Assembly: GCA_013398295.1 (NCBI GenBank)
Contig: VZSF01002918.1
Span: forward strand, 62,001-126,000
Reading direction: 5' to 3'
Source: Chionis minor
Lineage: Eukaryota > Chordata > Aves > Charadriiformes > Chionididae
DNA: 64,000 nt
Made by a program: the position numbers and the translations under genes. The notes beneath the pieces were generated by a model, which saw nothing but the letters and a program-made list of their open reading frames with translations, did not search any database and was not told the origin of the DNA. This document shows, piece by piece, positions 49,263 through 63,700 of the stretch. How positions within the stretch are numbered: the first letter of the stretch is position 1; every line of letters begins with the position of its first letter.

Positions 49263-51146
49263 TTATAGCAGCACTATAGGAACTGATCACTCGGGAATCA
49301 ACCAGTTAAATCCCCGTCTTTGCTAAGTTTATGGAAATGATGTATGGTGAAGTGCCAATGCGGAGTATAATATTATCCTGTGCCTGACTTCCCCTGCAGA
49401 TTCCTAAAACTCTTTAGATGATGTTATGGCTGGTTATTATTGCACTATTTTGATATTCAGAGAACTCTGATTCCCTTGTGACAAAAAAAGGATAAGAGGC
49501 ATGGGAAGATTTTTAGACAAAGAGAACCTGAAAAAGGTGGACTGCTTAGCTGAACAAGGAGATGTGTGAGAAATAGTAAGAAACACAAAGACAGTCAGGA
49601 AGTATATCAAGTTGTTGTAACAGCACCATCAACTTTTTCTTTACTTATTGGAATGCCCGCGTCGTAACAGTAATCTTTAAATTTAGCTGATATGGCAAAC
49701 ACAAGCTATTCCTTGAAAGCTATCGCAGTGACAGCCATGCAAGAATTCTGTACAAAAGCAGGAACTTTCATGCTCTGGGATATTAGAGCTTTTAAGGCTC
49801 TAAAAAATACACTTAATTCTTTTGAAGGCACCTAAACTGAACAGTGAGACAGTGAAGGAAATATGAATTATGGTTTCCCATAACTTTCCTCTATTAATTT
49901 TCCTCTGGGAGAATCAATCACAGTGTTCATTAGGAGCTTGCACACTGAAGCGTTTAGAAGCAATGTGGAACTGTGGGAAATCACTAGCTCATACATGGAG
50001 CTGGTATGAGATGAGTTGCAGGTGATTGCTCCTGTTCACTGCACATTCCTGAAATTACAGGAGTTGCCACAGGCACTTCAGATGAACTGAAAGATCTTGG
50101 TATAAATCACACTATTTGAGGCAGAGGTCTTTGGGTTCCAGAGAGTACCCCTATCGTGCATTTGATCCACTAGACAAATATTAAGTGCAATGAAAGTCAT
50201 CTGCATTTCCCAGAAGCAGTCTTCCAACTTTGCTCTGTGCATCTTCATTTCCGATTCGTTCATGTATCTATAGGACTTCTGTCAGCCTCCACAGTTACAT
50301 GCGAGAGAAGGAGACTGGAGAAGGGACTGACTCCATGCATTTGCAGAGCTCCACATTTATCACAGCAAAACACCTACAAATGCTTTGGTCTGCTCCAAAG
50401 GACAGGAAGCAGCACTGATTTACATGGTACGAACTGAAAAGGAACATCAGAATGGAGTATTTTAAACCTAAGATAATGCTATTCTTAGGTGGTAAATCTT
50501 ATGGTTTTGATCCTTCTCTGATACATAGTTGACAGTGAGCTATCTGGCTGCATGAATCCCCATGCTTTTCTTCTTGGTAAAATCTGTGATTCGAATGCGT
50601 GCTCCAGTATGTAAAAACATTACGTGGATTTGCAAAACTTTCTGAAAGACTTCCTGTCCATTGGCTGCTTTACAAAAAGGCACAAAGATAGCAGATGTAA
50701 CAGATGTAATCTCCTTGCAGTGTTGTTCGTACTGTTTGAAGGAAAGTAATATTCCTTTCCTCTCGGACTCACTGAAATAAGTGGCATCTCTCAACACAAA
50801 CTGAAAATATATTTGGAACTTAACTTGATTCCGCTTTCAAAATTTCACACATGAGGGATGAACACATGAGGATCAGCTTTCTGTAATTAGTCAGGCATGT
50901 TAGAAGGGCTAGATCCTGTAAGGTCATCTGTGCAGCAAACAACTGTATTTTCATAGTGCGAAGAAGCACCAAAGATCTGCTCTTAGCATGACCCACTAGA
51001 CTGATAATTTTATTTCAATTGTCATTCTTGAAGTTTATATGAAACAGCTTCACATTTTTAATTTATGAATATGTTGCGGAAACTTTTAGCCACTGTGAGG
51101 AGCAAATTCATGTATTTTGGCTTCCAGTTCATGCTCATCACATTAT

Positions 51147-51164
51147 GGGGGGGGGAGGGTTGGG
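51147..51164 (+). other. G-rich, quadruplex-prone tract
   Basis: Nine G, then A, GGG, TT, GGG. The long first run can supply two of the four G runs needed for a quadruplex. Confidence 0.6.
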
Positions 51165-53529
51165 AGTAGTCCTAGAAAGCATTTCATCCTGATTAAGACT
51201 TGAAACAACTCTAGGCATAATTCAGTGCATCCTAAAGGCTGCTCCAGCTTGTGTTGGTTACACAAGTCCCAGTGTACCAGCTGTACTGACTGTCTGGAAG
51301 GGTTTTTCTCAGGTCCACTCCACATCCTCTAGCTGTTGGCATGGTCCATCTCCTGAATGCCCTTCTGAAAAATAGGGAGGATCAAAGAGCAGATGGCACC
51401 AAGCTGGCTTTGCCAGTCCTCTGCCCATGGAGGAATTTTTTCTGTGCCAGTAAAGATCCTCTGCTCCCTCCTGAAGCCTGTTTTTTGGCTACTTTGTGTG
51501 GCCAAGGCAGCACTGAGCATCCAAACCAGGGTCTAGGCACTTCCACAGTGACTTCAGTGGACTTGCTCCAAACTCTCCCAGGCGTGGCGGAGAGTGCAGA
51601 GAAGCCCATGGCAGGGAAAACAGGTGGTTTGTAATGTATGAGGCAGAGCTGTGCAGTAAATTCACCAGGGACACTGTGGCAAGCCCCAAAAGAGACAGAG
51701 GTCTAATATCCATTGAAGAATGAAGATAAAAATAAATGTTGAACAGCTGCTCTCCTAACTTTGCACTAGACAAGGACATTTTTAAGGGTAAATATTGTTT
51801 AGAATAATCCATTGCACAGAAGCCTTTGGATTACCTTCAAAATATGCTTCAGAATAGCCACCCTGAGTTGTATCAAAGGACTGTCCACAAGCCTTTTCCT
51901 AAGGAAAATCATTAGGAAACCCACTCTATATTTCAAAATCTGAACAAAGTACTTTAACAAACTTCTCAGCGGAGCGGGAGCAAGCTGCTGGGTGAGTGGT
52001 GACAAGGTGTTTCATAAGCGAGGATCTGCAAACCCTTGCTGACAGCAAGATCAGCACAGCGGGACCAGTGTTCAAGGAAAGATATTTTAAGTCTGGCAGA
52101 AATTTTACAGCTCTCCTACAACCCAAATCATCACAGAATCAGTTAAGACAATTTTTATTTCCGAAGGGCAGCATCTGGCCTACTTGGCACATCTAAAAAT
52201 TTTAAATGTGTATTTTTCAAAGCAAAAAGCATAACAAAAGTATATAACTCAAACTGGCAGAACATTATACTTTGGATGGCATTTAGTAGTTAATAACAAT
52301 TTAACATTGCATAAACTCTACTTCTGCTGTGCTTCAGCCTGGTGCAGCCTAGAAAAGCATCACACGCAGTTTAGAATAAAAATGCTAAAAGCTGTTATAA
52401 AGTACTATCAGGCTCTGCTGCTCTTACAGGAGCAGTAGCTGCTGCCATGATGTTAGTGACTGGTTTTAGCGTTTGATATTTATTGTAAAAGGACTAGATT
52501 CTGAAATCATAAGGGAATGTGAGGGGTAACATCTTGGTCATGGCACTGCAAAATTTATACCATAGTTTTGCCCGTTCCCAGAACAAGAAAATAAGAAGGC
52601 TGTACAAACTTTAGGAGACTTATGCCAAATTCACTGCAATTAGTGGGAGTTTGACTCGTGTCCCCTAGTCACAGGAAAAGCCCTCCCTGCGGTGGAACCT
52701 GACCCTGCCTTGTGCAGGACTGGCTCCCGCTTCATTCATCCCTTATGTTCCTCTCCCCAGCTTGCATTTGCTGTCACATATACTTTCTTTTCCTTTCACA
52801 AACTGCCCAAACATAACCCTGGCATGTCTCAGAGAGCTGAGCTGTGCCTGAGCAATGCGACTGAGTGCCAGCTGCCTTTGTTTGTCCTCAAGTACTGTGA
52901 TACTTCTCCACTCGGTACCTTCTGGAAAAATCTGGGTAGCCCCCTGACTGTGCTCAGGAATGGCCAGACCCCAGGGTGCATACGCGCACTGTGGGCTGGA
53001 GGAAAGCCAGATTGGCTAATTTCTCATTTGTGTCAACGTATTTAAGCTTCTTCCTAACAATGTTTTGACCTGGGTAGAAAAGAGGAGCCATATGGCATCT
53101 TCTGCCCCTGACAACAACTGCTGTTAGTGCAATCAGCGCATTACCTAGGTGATTTGTATAGATTCAGCTGTGTCACTAACTTGTGGCAAACTCAATTATA
53201 ATTAAGTTGGGTATTAGGCAGGGTCCTAGTATAAGCCAGTTTCATTCCAATTGTATTTTCTGCCATAATGCTGCTTACAGACTAATTGTCCTGACCAACT
53301 GCTGTTCCGGGCCATTGCCTATCCCACCATCTAATCCAAGCCCAATGTGAATTTGTCTACTGTGGCATCCCAAGAAATCAGACAACTACAGCATCAGCCA
53401 TAAACCATAGCATAATTACAATAAAAAAAATAGAAATAATGCACAATCGCTAGCCTCAGCACCTCATCTTGCTAAAGTCAGCCTTCAGATCCCCGCCTTC
53501 TTATTACTTTTTACACTTGTGTTCCAATT

Positions 53530-53650
53530 ATGCTGTAAGATAATTAAAACAAGGACAATGTCTTCCCTTATTTTTGTACAAGGTCCAGTGCAGTCAAGCA
53601 CCAAGCTTAACCGAGGGCTTTAAGAGTCAGAATAAGCCACCATTTGGTTT
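53530..53650 (+). mobile_element. Probable CR1/L3-type LINE 3' tail
   Basis: The segment ctgtaagataattaaaac, then acaatgtcttcccttatttt, then tgtacaaggtccagtgcag, then caagcaccaagc follows the CR1/L3 3' UTR order 'gtaagctctttggggcaggga ... tttgtacagcgcctagcacaatgggg'. It is diverged and lacks coding sequence. The assignment rests on word order only. Confidence 0.45.
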
Positions 53651-54520
53651 AGTCGTTTGCTGTCCTAGGAGATAAATGATGGGTCAGGAAGCTGCTCTGG
53701 GCTTCAGCAGTGTTTTCTAAGGTTTTTATCATGTATATTTTCTCAAAAAGCATCTATGAAATAACGATACTTGCTTGTATCTTCTAGAATTCTTAATTTC
53801 ACCAGATGATTTCCTGCGTTTAATAACAGGATAAAAGAGCTCAATAGTGACAATCCCCTGCCATCCCCAAATCAAGCATCCTTCTTGATGCACTGGGGAA
53901 AGAACAGTGATATCCCTTCCTTTTATAGTACAGATTTCTGAACCTAGTATTAATGCTAAGCATAATATAAACTGGTTCATAAAGCTTAGAAAAGAACAAA
54001 ACAGAGTTGAAAGTCATCTAGGGCTATTCTGTGTCTCAACTTTTCTGTGTTAATGTGTTACTTAACAGAAGGCATACAGTTCTTAAAAGCTTACTGCCTA
54101 AGAATACTGAACAGAAAAATAAACAATTTGTAGAGACTGTCAGATCACACATAATCATTGCAGCTGCTTTACACGCTTTTGCTTTTGAACCATAACCTCA
54201 GAACAACAGGGAAAAAGATCATAATCTAATTGCAAATAATGACCAAGTATAGAATTATGACTTCGATAAAAAATACTTTTAGAATTGCAATGATAAACAA
54301 ATTAGCACACTTTCACTATGCAGTAAATGGTTACAGTTCATTATAAAAAGAACAAAAGAATGTAATTTCTGTAGGTATTTAAGATGAAGTGTGGGACAAA
54401 ACACAGGGCAGCAGACAATGGAGACATAATCCCAAATGAACACTATTAATACCATAAAAATTCAGCAATTCTGTGAATTCTCTATGTCCTCTGCCTGGAA
54501 ATGGAGACAACCAAAATGAG

Positions 54521-54528
54521 ATGCAAAT
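54521..54528 (+). promoter_or_regulatory. POU octamer motif, copy 1
   Basis: ATGCAAAT, the consensus octamer bound by POU-domain factors. It lies exactly 30 bp before a second perfect copy. Confidence 0.4.
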
Positions 54529-54550
54529 CAGTGCCTTTATCTAATGAATA

Positions 54551-54558
54551 ATGCAAAT
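54551..54558 (+). promoter_or_regulatory. POU octamer motif, copy 2
   Basis: A second perfect ATGCAAAT, about three helical turns from the first. It is preceded by an ATTA-type stretch (taatgaata) and followed by a CpG-bearing GGCGCGCC (54574-54581). Confidence 0.4.
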
Positions 54559-54900
54559 GAGTGCTCCTCTTACGGCGCGCCAGTCTGCAGGAATCCTCTC
54601 TGCCTCACCTCACATTTCTTGTGGATTTAAGCACCATGTGTCAGAAGAAATTAGAGAATGGAATTGCCAAGAAATGACAAAGCCTTGGAGCCCCAAGTCA
54701 GTGCAGACAGCAAGGTACATTAAGATGCATGGTACAGAGGAGGAGAGAGCAGACATCTCATTAAAATGAAAATGTTGCTATTTTTCCTTCACCTAGTTAA
54801 TAGAGTTGTATGACATTGTAATCTGCAATTATTTGTATGGCTACTAGTTAGAAACATCCTCTAAAATGATACCAAGGCGGGATCTCAAAAACTTCATAAA

Positions 54901-54945
54901 ATGTTTCGGTTTGTTTTGTTTGGTTTTTTTGTTTGTTTGTCTGTT
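54901..54945 (+). repeat. GTTT-type simple repeat
   Basis: An interrupted series of GTTT and GGTTT units, including ttgtttgtttgtctg. Similar short stretches occur near 43905-43930 and 16430-16450. Confidence 0.65.
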
Positions 54946-55816
54946 AATTCTGCTATTTTATCTCTTTTGTGTCAGTTAAATGCATCAGCATTTTTCTTGC
55001 AGCATCACAGAGCGCGCACTGCATCTTATCCATTAGTCACAAGCCTCGCTGTAACTTTCCCTTTGCATCTAACATTACCCTCAAAAAATATTCTCAAGCA
55101 AACAAACCTGAAGGCATGCAAGCCTTGAAAATTATCTCCCCCCTTAATCTTTATTTTGCCTGAGTGCATTTGTGATTCAGAATCCAGGACAGATTTCATC
55201 TGCTCCGTTAAAACCTCTTAGCATGCGGACCAGCCACGCTGCCACAGCAGTCATCAGGTCTCTCCTCTTTGTCATTTCATCAGGTCCCCAACCCTGGGAT
55301 TTGTGGTATTTAATGCTTTTCTGACAGGTACTCTCTTAAAATACAGAGCAGGCAGACACAATCTAACAATCCATTTGGCTCCTCAGACAACGTCTTAGTT
55401 ATCAGATACAGAGCAGTGAAGAAGCAGCCCAACCGTGAAAGGGATCTCCCAAGGATTTGGTGCCGGGAGGGGATCCCTCATCATTGAGATGCACTGGGGA
55501 TACACAGGGACTACAGGTCTGAGCATCCAATTTGGCCAGGCAGTGGTTGAATCAAGCACATTTTGAGGTGGAGGGAAATCGCCTCTCTCTTGAAAAGCGA
55601 AGGGTACCTCAAAGTCCTGAACTGTAAAGCTGAGACCTTAATGCAATCCCTGAACTTTAGGATGCCAGTCATATACAACACAACCTTAGGGCCACGTTGT
55701 GAACCCGTAGGCAACAAATCAGTGTTTTGATTCAGTAACCCATCAAACAGATAAATCTATGTACTAAGCAAAAGAAGAGATTTGAGATGTCTTACTATAT
55801 GTCCTTTCAGGAAATA

Positions 55817-55834
55817 GGGGGGGCCTGGGGGGGG
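55817..55834 (+). repeat. Paired G runs
   Basis: Seven G, CCT, then eight G. This is quadruplex-prone and prone to sequencing error. Confidence 0.65.
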
Positions 55835-57694
55835 AAGCAACCCAACCCTTTTTTTCTCACAAGCTGACAAAGACATCATTGATATTTATAGTTCTGCTTC
55901 AGTTCATCAGTTGAAGGCACACTGCAGAAGATGCTAAAGCACTAGCGACATCGCTACTAAATTAAGAGCTTACAGTTTCTTTTTAATAGTTGAAAGTAAA
56001 GCCATTTGTCTATTGGGCAGTTTGTTGCAAACTTCATAACAGAGTGGGGGGAAAAAAAAAGTATATTATTTCGGATGGATTTTCTCTTGGCTCAATCCTA
56101 CTGAATTAAGGGGGAATTGCCTGGGATGTGGGTCTGTAAGGAATTTGGTGTGAACTCCATAAAATGTGACTTGCAATCAATACAGCATTTTCACCCTCTT
56201 AAATTAGAGGGACATGGATAGGTTCTCTGCTCCTGTTCCTGTTAGCAGTTACCATGCTAAGAATACACAGTGAGTTTAGTTTTCTTATAGCAAGGGCAAT
56301 GCTAACTATAGAGGGAAAAAACTCCTGTTAAAGCAAATGAAGCAGTTGATTTGAAGCAGGGAGACAATTAAAGCACAGCATTTCTGAAAGAGTAATAAAA
56401 ATGTCACTGCAAATGACGGATTGTTACGAGTCCTTGGCTTCTTCCTAGCACTGCAATAGAATATGGTGTTAAATCAGTTCCAAGAGATTATTAGTGGTAT
56501 ATGTTATTTTCACAAACTCAAGGAATTGAGTATCATTTCATAAATCAACTGCAGGTTAAAATTAGATATTTTTTTTACAGCTTTAGTTCTGTGACCTTTA
56601 CACATACAATTAACAAGAAAATTATAAAAAAAATAGTTGGAACCTGAACTCAAAACGAGAAAAAGCTAAAAACATTTCACTAAAAACCCAAACCAAATTG
56701 GAAAATAGCTCTTTTCTATGGCTGCAGATCTGTTCAATGCCTGTGAGGTTCAGACTACAGAATAAGCCGCTGAGCCACAGATACTCTAGAAATGGACTCT
56801 CATTTCTTATTAGCTTAAGGCTCTGTAAATTACCTGTAAAGGATGCCTGTATTTTGTATTATGTGTTTACTTTCTGTATTGCTTTTCTGCATAAAGCATT
56901 AAGAAACCTAGGTCAGAAACTATAAATTATTAAAATCAACAGTAACTGAACCCAGCTGCCTGGCACAAAGTACAAGGCTGAAGCAGCCACAGGTATTGTC
57001 AGATACAGCAGTACTATAGGCTCAATTATAAGTCTCTTTTCTTCACATGTTTATGGACCAGATAATGGTTTTTAACAGAATCTGTTCAATAATACTGTTG
57101 GAATCTCACGAGCGTTTCTTACATGGAGAAAAGCTGCTTTCTCCTGCAAGCAAATTATATAAGAATACTCCAAGACCCACACAGAAATATGAGGCATCTC
57201 TGACTTCTTCTGAGATGCAACATCTCCACACACTTCTCTCCATGTGCATGGGCTGCTCGGGGGCTGCAACACCTCCTGGGAATCTCTGGGCGTGTGTAGG
57301 ATCACCGGGCAGGGTCTGCCACCAAGGACCAGTGTTACCTTGCAGGCTACCATTACTAGCTCAAGTGAGGAGGTTTATAGCCCTGTTCTTCGGCAGCAGC
57401 CCTTTGCTACAGCTGCACCACTGATGTTCACACTTATTTCCCAGGAAAACACTGTGGATCTGATCCCTGGTTAAGAGGGATATTTTTGAATTCCAAGTGT
57501 TTCCAATTTAGGATTTATTTCAGCATTGTAAAAGTAAACATGTTCCGCTCTTTCTGCAAGGCTTTATAAAGCTCATAATTATAAACAAGTCAATTACTAA
57601 TCCAGAGTAAAGGCAGTAACAGCAAAATCTTGCTCAGCATTGCCCTTACATATATGTTCTGAAGCCTTGGACATTGGCTAGGATGACAGTCAAA

Positions 57695-57705
57695 CCCCCC
57701 CCCCC
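57695..57705 (+). repeat. Homopolymer C tract
   Basis: A run of eleven C bases, which is a G run on the NTNG1 strand. Confidence 0.85.
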
Positions 57706-60700
57706 AAGTGTGACTGGATTACATGACAGGAGTTTAGAAAAGCTCATGTGAGGTGGTGTCATAAAAAAAAAAAAAAAGTGTTAAAACAGCCCATCACAGG
57801 TGCCATTCATCTCTGTAATTAATGTGTGAAAAGCACTATTTTTTTTCTTGGTCAGCTCCTGTAAATCTTCTTTTGGGGGTATCAGAAGGAACTGGCCTGG
57901 CAGGAGGAGTGTGCTGACAGTTGCATTAGCATAGGTGCAATGACCTTGAGGATGGGAACTGAACCTTAGCCTCAGGATTTTTTTTTTAAAATTCACTGAG
58001 GCCCTGCTGCTGTCTGATTTTTGTTTCCGATCTTACGCACAATTTTATCATTCCAAACCCATCACTTACCAGTATGAGGCCCTTGACGAGATATGATTAC
58101 CAGAATGACATTTACTTCAAATTCTTAGTCAAATTATTATTGATTGGGAGAGTCAAATGCTGCCTGTAAAAAGGCTGTGCTTGCTCTCTCCGCACTCCTG
58201 CAATGTATTTACTTTCTTGGAGACTGCGCCTAGGAAAAGCAGCACGATGAGGGGTCCTCAGAAACCAATCCACATTTCAGCACACGCTTCTTCCATCCTA
58301 CTGCTGAACTCCTTAACCTTAAGACTTCAAAAGAATTTCGAAAACATTTCACCTGGACCTATCTAATGTCCACAGCTGAGGTCTGTATGGGTCTGTACCA
58401 TTTTAAAAGAGAATGTTGCCCAAAAAAGAGTAGCAGAAGTGTAAGTTAGAACAAACCCATCAGTTCTGGTGGCTTCTCAAGCTGCAGAGCCCTTAAGGTG
58501 TCACAAAACAGGGATCCATCCAGGGAAGGAAGGCAGGCTCTTGCACTCTTTGGAGCAACTCCCTGTTTCCCTCTTCAGTCTTCCTTTTCTCTGCCCATTT
58601 CAAGAGTCTCCATTTCAGCGAGGCTGGGGAGAAGGACTGGCCCTGGTGAGGGGTGCAAGGGTGGTACAAGTGGCGGATGTACAGGAGCCAACTTCTCCAC
58701 AGTGGTTGTACCATCCCATTCAATGCACGTACACCAATTTATACCGGCTGAGGACTTGTAGGAACAACTTGTAGAAGGAGGGGAAACAAATGCGTGTATG
58801 GCTTCAAAAAAACAAACAAAACCCCTGCGAATTTCAGACATCAAACATTTCTCCATTGTTTAACATTTAAAAATGGCATACTCTCTATCACAGCTTAAAA
58901 TTTCACAAAATGTTATGCTGAAAACCCCATCTTTTCTGATTAACAAAAAAAAGGGAACTGTTGAACTCTTGTTTGGAGATGTGCTTTTAAACCTATAAAA
59001 CCTGAAGTTTGTAAATGATGATGCTTAGCTAATGTTGAGTGCTGCAACCGATGATGGTGCAATTATGGAGAACTATGGGAAGATTATTCAATAATAGTCC
59101 TCTCTCCTTTTTAATTATTTACAAATAAGCCATGAGATGCATAAAGCTAATATATTTTAATATGCAAACTCTGATATAAGCTCTATATGTATATTGTAGC
59201 TCGCACTTTCCAGCCAGAAGGTCTAAAAGAGGCTTTTGGTGCATTCTTGTGCGCCCCAAAGTTGCCAAATCTGTTCCCAAGGAAAAAAATGTAACCCATT
59301 AACTAAATCCTGTCTGGTCACTAGAGTCAATCGGCCTTGCACTGAAGCTCAAAGGTGTGAAGTAATCCGAGACCAAGCATCAGTATAATGACTAAGGAAG
59401 ACTTTATAACTGGAAAATGGTTGGAAATAAATGAACTTTAGTGAAATTGCTTCTAAAAAGAAAAAGGTGAAAGGATAAAGGCATACTGTTAATTTTGCTT
59501 TTAGTTAAGACGGTTTTAAAGTTTCCAGTTGCGAGCTACAAAATGGTATGGTACAGAGGATAATATGCACTGCTAAGGAAGTAGTATTTGGGCATGATCC
59601 GTTGCTGTCAGTAGAAGTCGTTCTGTTGACTTATACAGGGCACATTAATTTCAGTGGACGATCACACTTTAAGTCCTGTTTAGAGAAAGTCAAATACTGA
59701 CTTGTAGGCATGAAATATACATCATGATTCACCTCTACCTGCTTTTTAGTTATTGAAGGATACCCTTTTTAAAAACTCAAATCCAGTGCTTCAGATAACA
59801 AAAAGCTTGTATGTTCTTAACCTGTTATTTTCAAATGCTTCCCGCATCCGTTTCAGGAAAAAGGGGACTCCAGGTGCGAACTGCTAAAAAAATTTACCCC
59901 AAAATTTTAGTAAAGAAACCTACAATGCTTGAATCCCTTAAACCCATTAACCCCATTACTTAATGTTTCTGGAAGTCTGAGCAAACTCTTGCAAAGCGAG
60001 ACACCTTGCTAGAATATTTCTGCAGGCTATCCCTACAGTATTCATACTGCTCGGCAGATCCATATGGTCAAGGAAGCCAAGAGGCATGTCAGAGTCTGGA
60101 AGGCTGTGATAAAAATAGATGGGGGAAAATAGCACATCTAGAAAGAGTTGTTTTAGCAGTCAGAAAGTATATTCTGTACTTTTTTTTTATAGCTATGCAC
60201 ACTGTTGTTTTTAAAAGATGAGGGCTTTTGTGTAGTTGTTTGCTGTTACAAATTTTTTTTTTTAAACCTTCCCTCCTGCTCCCCCCAGTTATTTGTAAAT
60301 GTCACTCACAAGTAGCTCTGTTTCTAGTTTTCACTGGAGGAAAGTGCCTTATGAGCAGGTGTAGATGGTAAAAATCAAATTGATGAGTTAAAATGATGGC
60401 TCCTGACAGTTTTACAGATAAAAATCTAAAATGCACCACGATGCTGGAAAGACACAGTATGTGCATGTAAGAAAATGCTCCTCTCATCGTAATAGTGTCC
60501 TCTTTTAAAGGCTTTACAACTGCTTAGCTATAAAAATTCTCTCTGGGCTGAAGCCTGACATAAAATATCTCTGATATAGTACAATTTCTTGCTTGTAATA
60601 AATATAATTAAAATTAATTTGTGCCCTTTTCTTTCCTCCTTTTTTATTCCTAAATGCCATATAAACAATCTGCCTAAACCATTTTACAGAAAATACGATA

Positions 60701-63700
60701 CAGCAAGCCTCAAAGCTACATGAAATCACTTATGCGCGTTGCCAAGCCAGCTCAATGCCAAGGATTTTCATGTCCCTAGCTATATTTGTACTTGTAGATC
60801 AAGATGGTGTCACTGCAAGTGACCTGTGAAAATACAAACTTCCATACCTAAAATGTCTTATCAACAGACATTGTTTCTACAAGTAAATTGGGTACAGAAC
60901 TACTTCCTACTTTTCAGCTAGTGAGATTAGCATCCCAGCGTACACAGACACATGCATCTTGTCAGTCAATAACCTTAATAGTACCTGGTATTATTTTTGA
61001 CTTTTCAGATCCAGCTAGTACTTACAGGCCTTGGAAAAAAGTAAAGAACTATTTGGTTTAACAGCTCTCTTACTCAGTTTTAGCTACTCTTAAATAGGTA
61101 CGTGGGTTTTTTTATGTATTGGAAATTGCAGCTTTGGCAAAACAGTATCAGTATTGTTTAAAAAAAAAAAAAAAAGAAAGGCACCAGTGGTACTCATACT
61201 AAAATTCAGCAGCTCCCACAAATTCAGCTCTTCCCCTTTCTAAACTCTGTGGATAAAACCAAATTACAGGTTTTCATCCTTGCGTAAGTAAATGGGTAAT
61301 TTCCATACTTTGTCAACAGGGACTGCTAATGCTTGTCTGGTTTTCTCCCCCTCTGCTCCATAGCACAGAGCAGAAGGGAGGAGAGAGCCTGATTATCATC
61401 TCAGTCTGTGCGCTAATTTTTTTTTCCCTTAAATGCTCTGGCAGAATACTGTGGGCTTAAATGTTTGCATGGGGTGACTTGGGCTATATATAGGACTGGT
61501 TGCTTTATAAGTAACATAAATGTCTAAATGTTGAAATCATTATTTGGCAGTCAACTTACTGACGTCTGCCTTCTCGAAGGACTTCATGGGAACCCACTAA
61601 CCTGAACAGTTGTCCTGACGTACAAAGGGTTTGTAGAACTCTCGTCTGAGTTCACTTGGCTTTGTTTCAACTAAGATGCTTACAAACGGAATAATTTTAA
61701 TATATGGAAGTGCCTCAGGAACCTGCATTTGGTTTCCAGTGATTCTTAGCTGTTACAAAGCATAAGCCCTGCAAGAAAGAAACACAGAACTCTGGGGCTG
61801 AGAGACATACAGGTACTAAATGAAGAAGGAAATATATGTTTGTCCAGATAATTTGGACAAACCTGAGCAGCATCAAACTAGTTCTGCTCAGTTCTGCCAA
61901 GTAAATCCAAAATTCGCACTCTGAGACTTGTCCATCACAGCGGGAGGAAATAGAATATCACACTTCTTGTACACCGTCCTCAAAATGAGACAGCAGCCTG
62001 GAAAGCCTAATGCTGCACAGCTCACTTGGGACTGCGGGGCATTGCGCCCGTGACCGAAACGTGCGAAAGCAAACTGGCTGCTCCCCGTGAGGGGGCCCAT
62101 CCTGCACCACCCCTCCTCCAGGCTGACTGCATGACACCAGAGGCTTAGAAAGCAGAGGTCACTCTGCTGAAAGGTGGATTTATCCGCCCTGGGGAAAAAG
62201 AAATAAATACCTTAGTTCAGGGTTTTTAGTGGAGAAGGAGTGGGGTCACCCGCTGTTGCTTCCCCTCAGCCTGGGAGAATGAGGAAGGATGTGTTGTCCT
62301 ACCCCGGACCCAGGAGTGACGGTCGGGATGCTGCTTTACTGCATTGTCTCTCTGTACCCCAGTAAATCTTGCCAGGAGAGTCTCCCTGCAGTGAACCACA
62401 GGCTCGAGATCACCTCTGCCTCACTAGAAGAGCTTCAAATTACAATACGTTGCTAGTAAAGATTTTATTTACAAAGTAGTACTGTTTTATTGTAGAAGAC
62501 GGCACTAAAGGTGCTGCTGAGGGGACATTTCTGGTCCAGCCGCACTGACAGCAAGCCATTCAGATTCCCCTGTGGATGCCAGGGTATCCATTTTACAATG
62601 GAAACTTTATTTCTTCCTAAAATTTCGTTTGCTGCTTCCACACCCAAAACAAGACCAAAAGCCCAAGTTCCCAGAGTGTACTTGGGCAGCTCCCCACAGA
62701 TACCTCCTTTGGTCAGCGGGGGAAGGTGCTTCGGGGCCCCAGGGGTGCCGAGGGCAGCAGGGGGGACACTGGCTTAGGTATTTGTGAGAACCTCATCCAC
62801 AGAGCCACAAGCACCCCCAGCAATTCCTTCCTTTCTAAGATCAATTATTATTACAATAAATTGATCATTGCGTTAGCGACAAATGTCTAATATTTCCAGC
62901 TAACTTCAGAGGGAAAAAACAAAATTGGAGAACAAGTACCAAATGGAATAAAGGCAGTGTTAAAAGCAGCAGTTAAGCAGTGTCTATGAAGTGTATTTAT
63001 AAAATACACATTTTGTTAAAAGGATACATTTTCACACATAGTAGCGATATGTGCCTTAAAACTCTGCAACTGAAAATAAGTACAAGCCCCTGACTTTGTT
63101 TAGGAACTCTGTTTTACCCCCAAGTATTTTTAACGACTGCGGTACTTTGTGGGTGTGCTTTTGCTTTGTTTGAGGTTTGAAAACATTCCAGTACCCAAAG
63201 TGCAACCAAGGAGAAAAAAAGAAGCGACTAAATAAAATTTTGTTAATGATTTACTGAGGAAACTTGATGTGCGATAATGAAAATCTGTTTTACTAGCAAT
63301 CCTCAGTTTCAATTTATGAGAAATTATTAATTTTCAGATTGCTTCCGGTTGAAAGAAAAGAGAGATTTTACAAAACTTTTTTTTTATTATTTTATTCCTA
63401 CTATCATTAAGTATATCCATTTTTTTCCTCTTACATGAAACCAAGAACTCCTTTCCCAAGAGGTCCAGGAACAAGGCGCCTTTGAAGTGTTTCTGAGCAG
63501 GCTGCGACCAGAGGCACAGGTAGGCTGTCACCTCCGTGCTGACCACTGGGAGGGAGCTGGGGGGGACACATGGAGCAAAAGGCATGTTGTGTGCTTCTCG
63601 CTTTCCTCTTGTCCTGCCAGCTGCCCTGGTCTGAGGCTGGAACGTAAAGACCAAAACAGTGCTTTGATGGGAACAGCCTCATCAGTGGGGTGGCAGAGGT

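Noticed and set aside
59600..59690. Possible sauropsid repeat with 'cagtagaagtcgttctgttgac'-like text
   Set aside because: The resemblance to the old 'gaagtcaatgg' repeat pattern is too weak to call.
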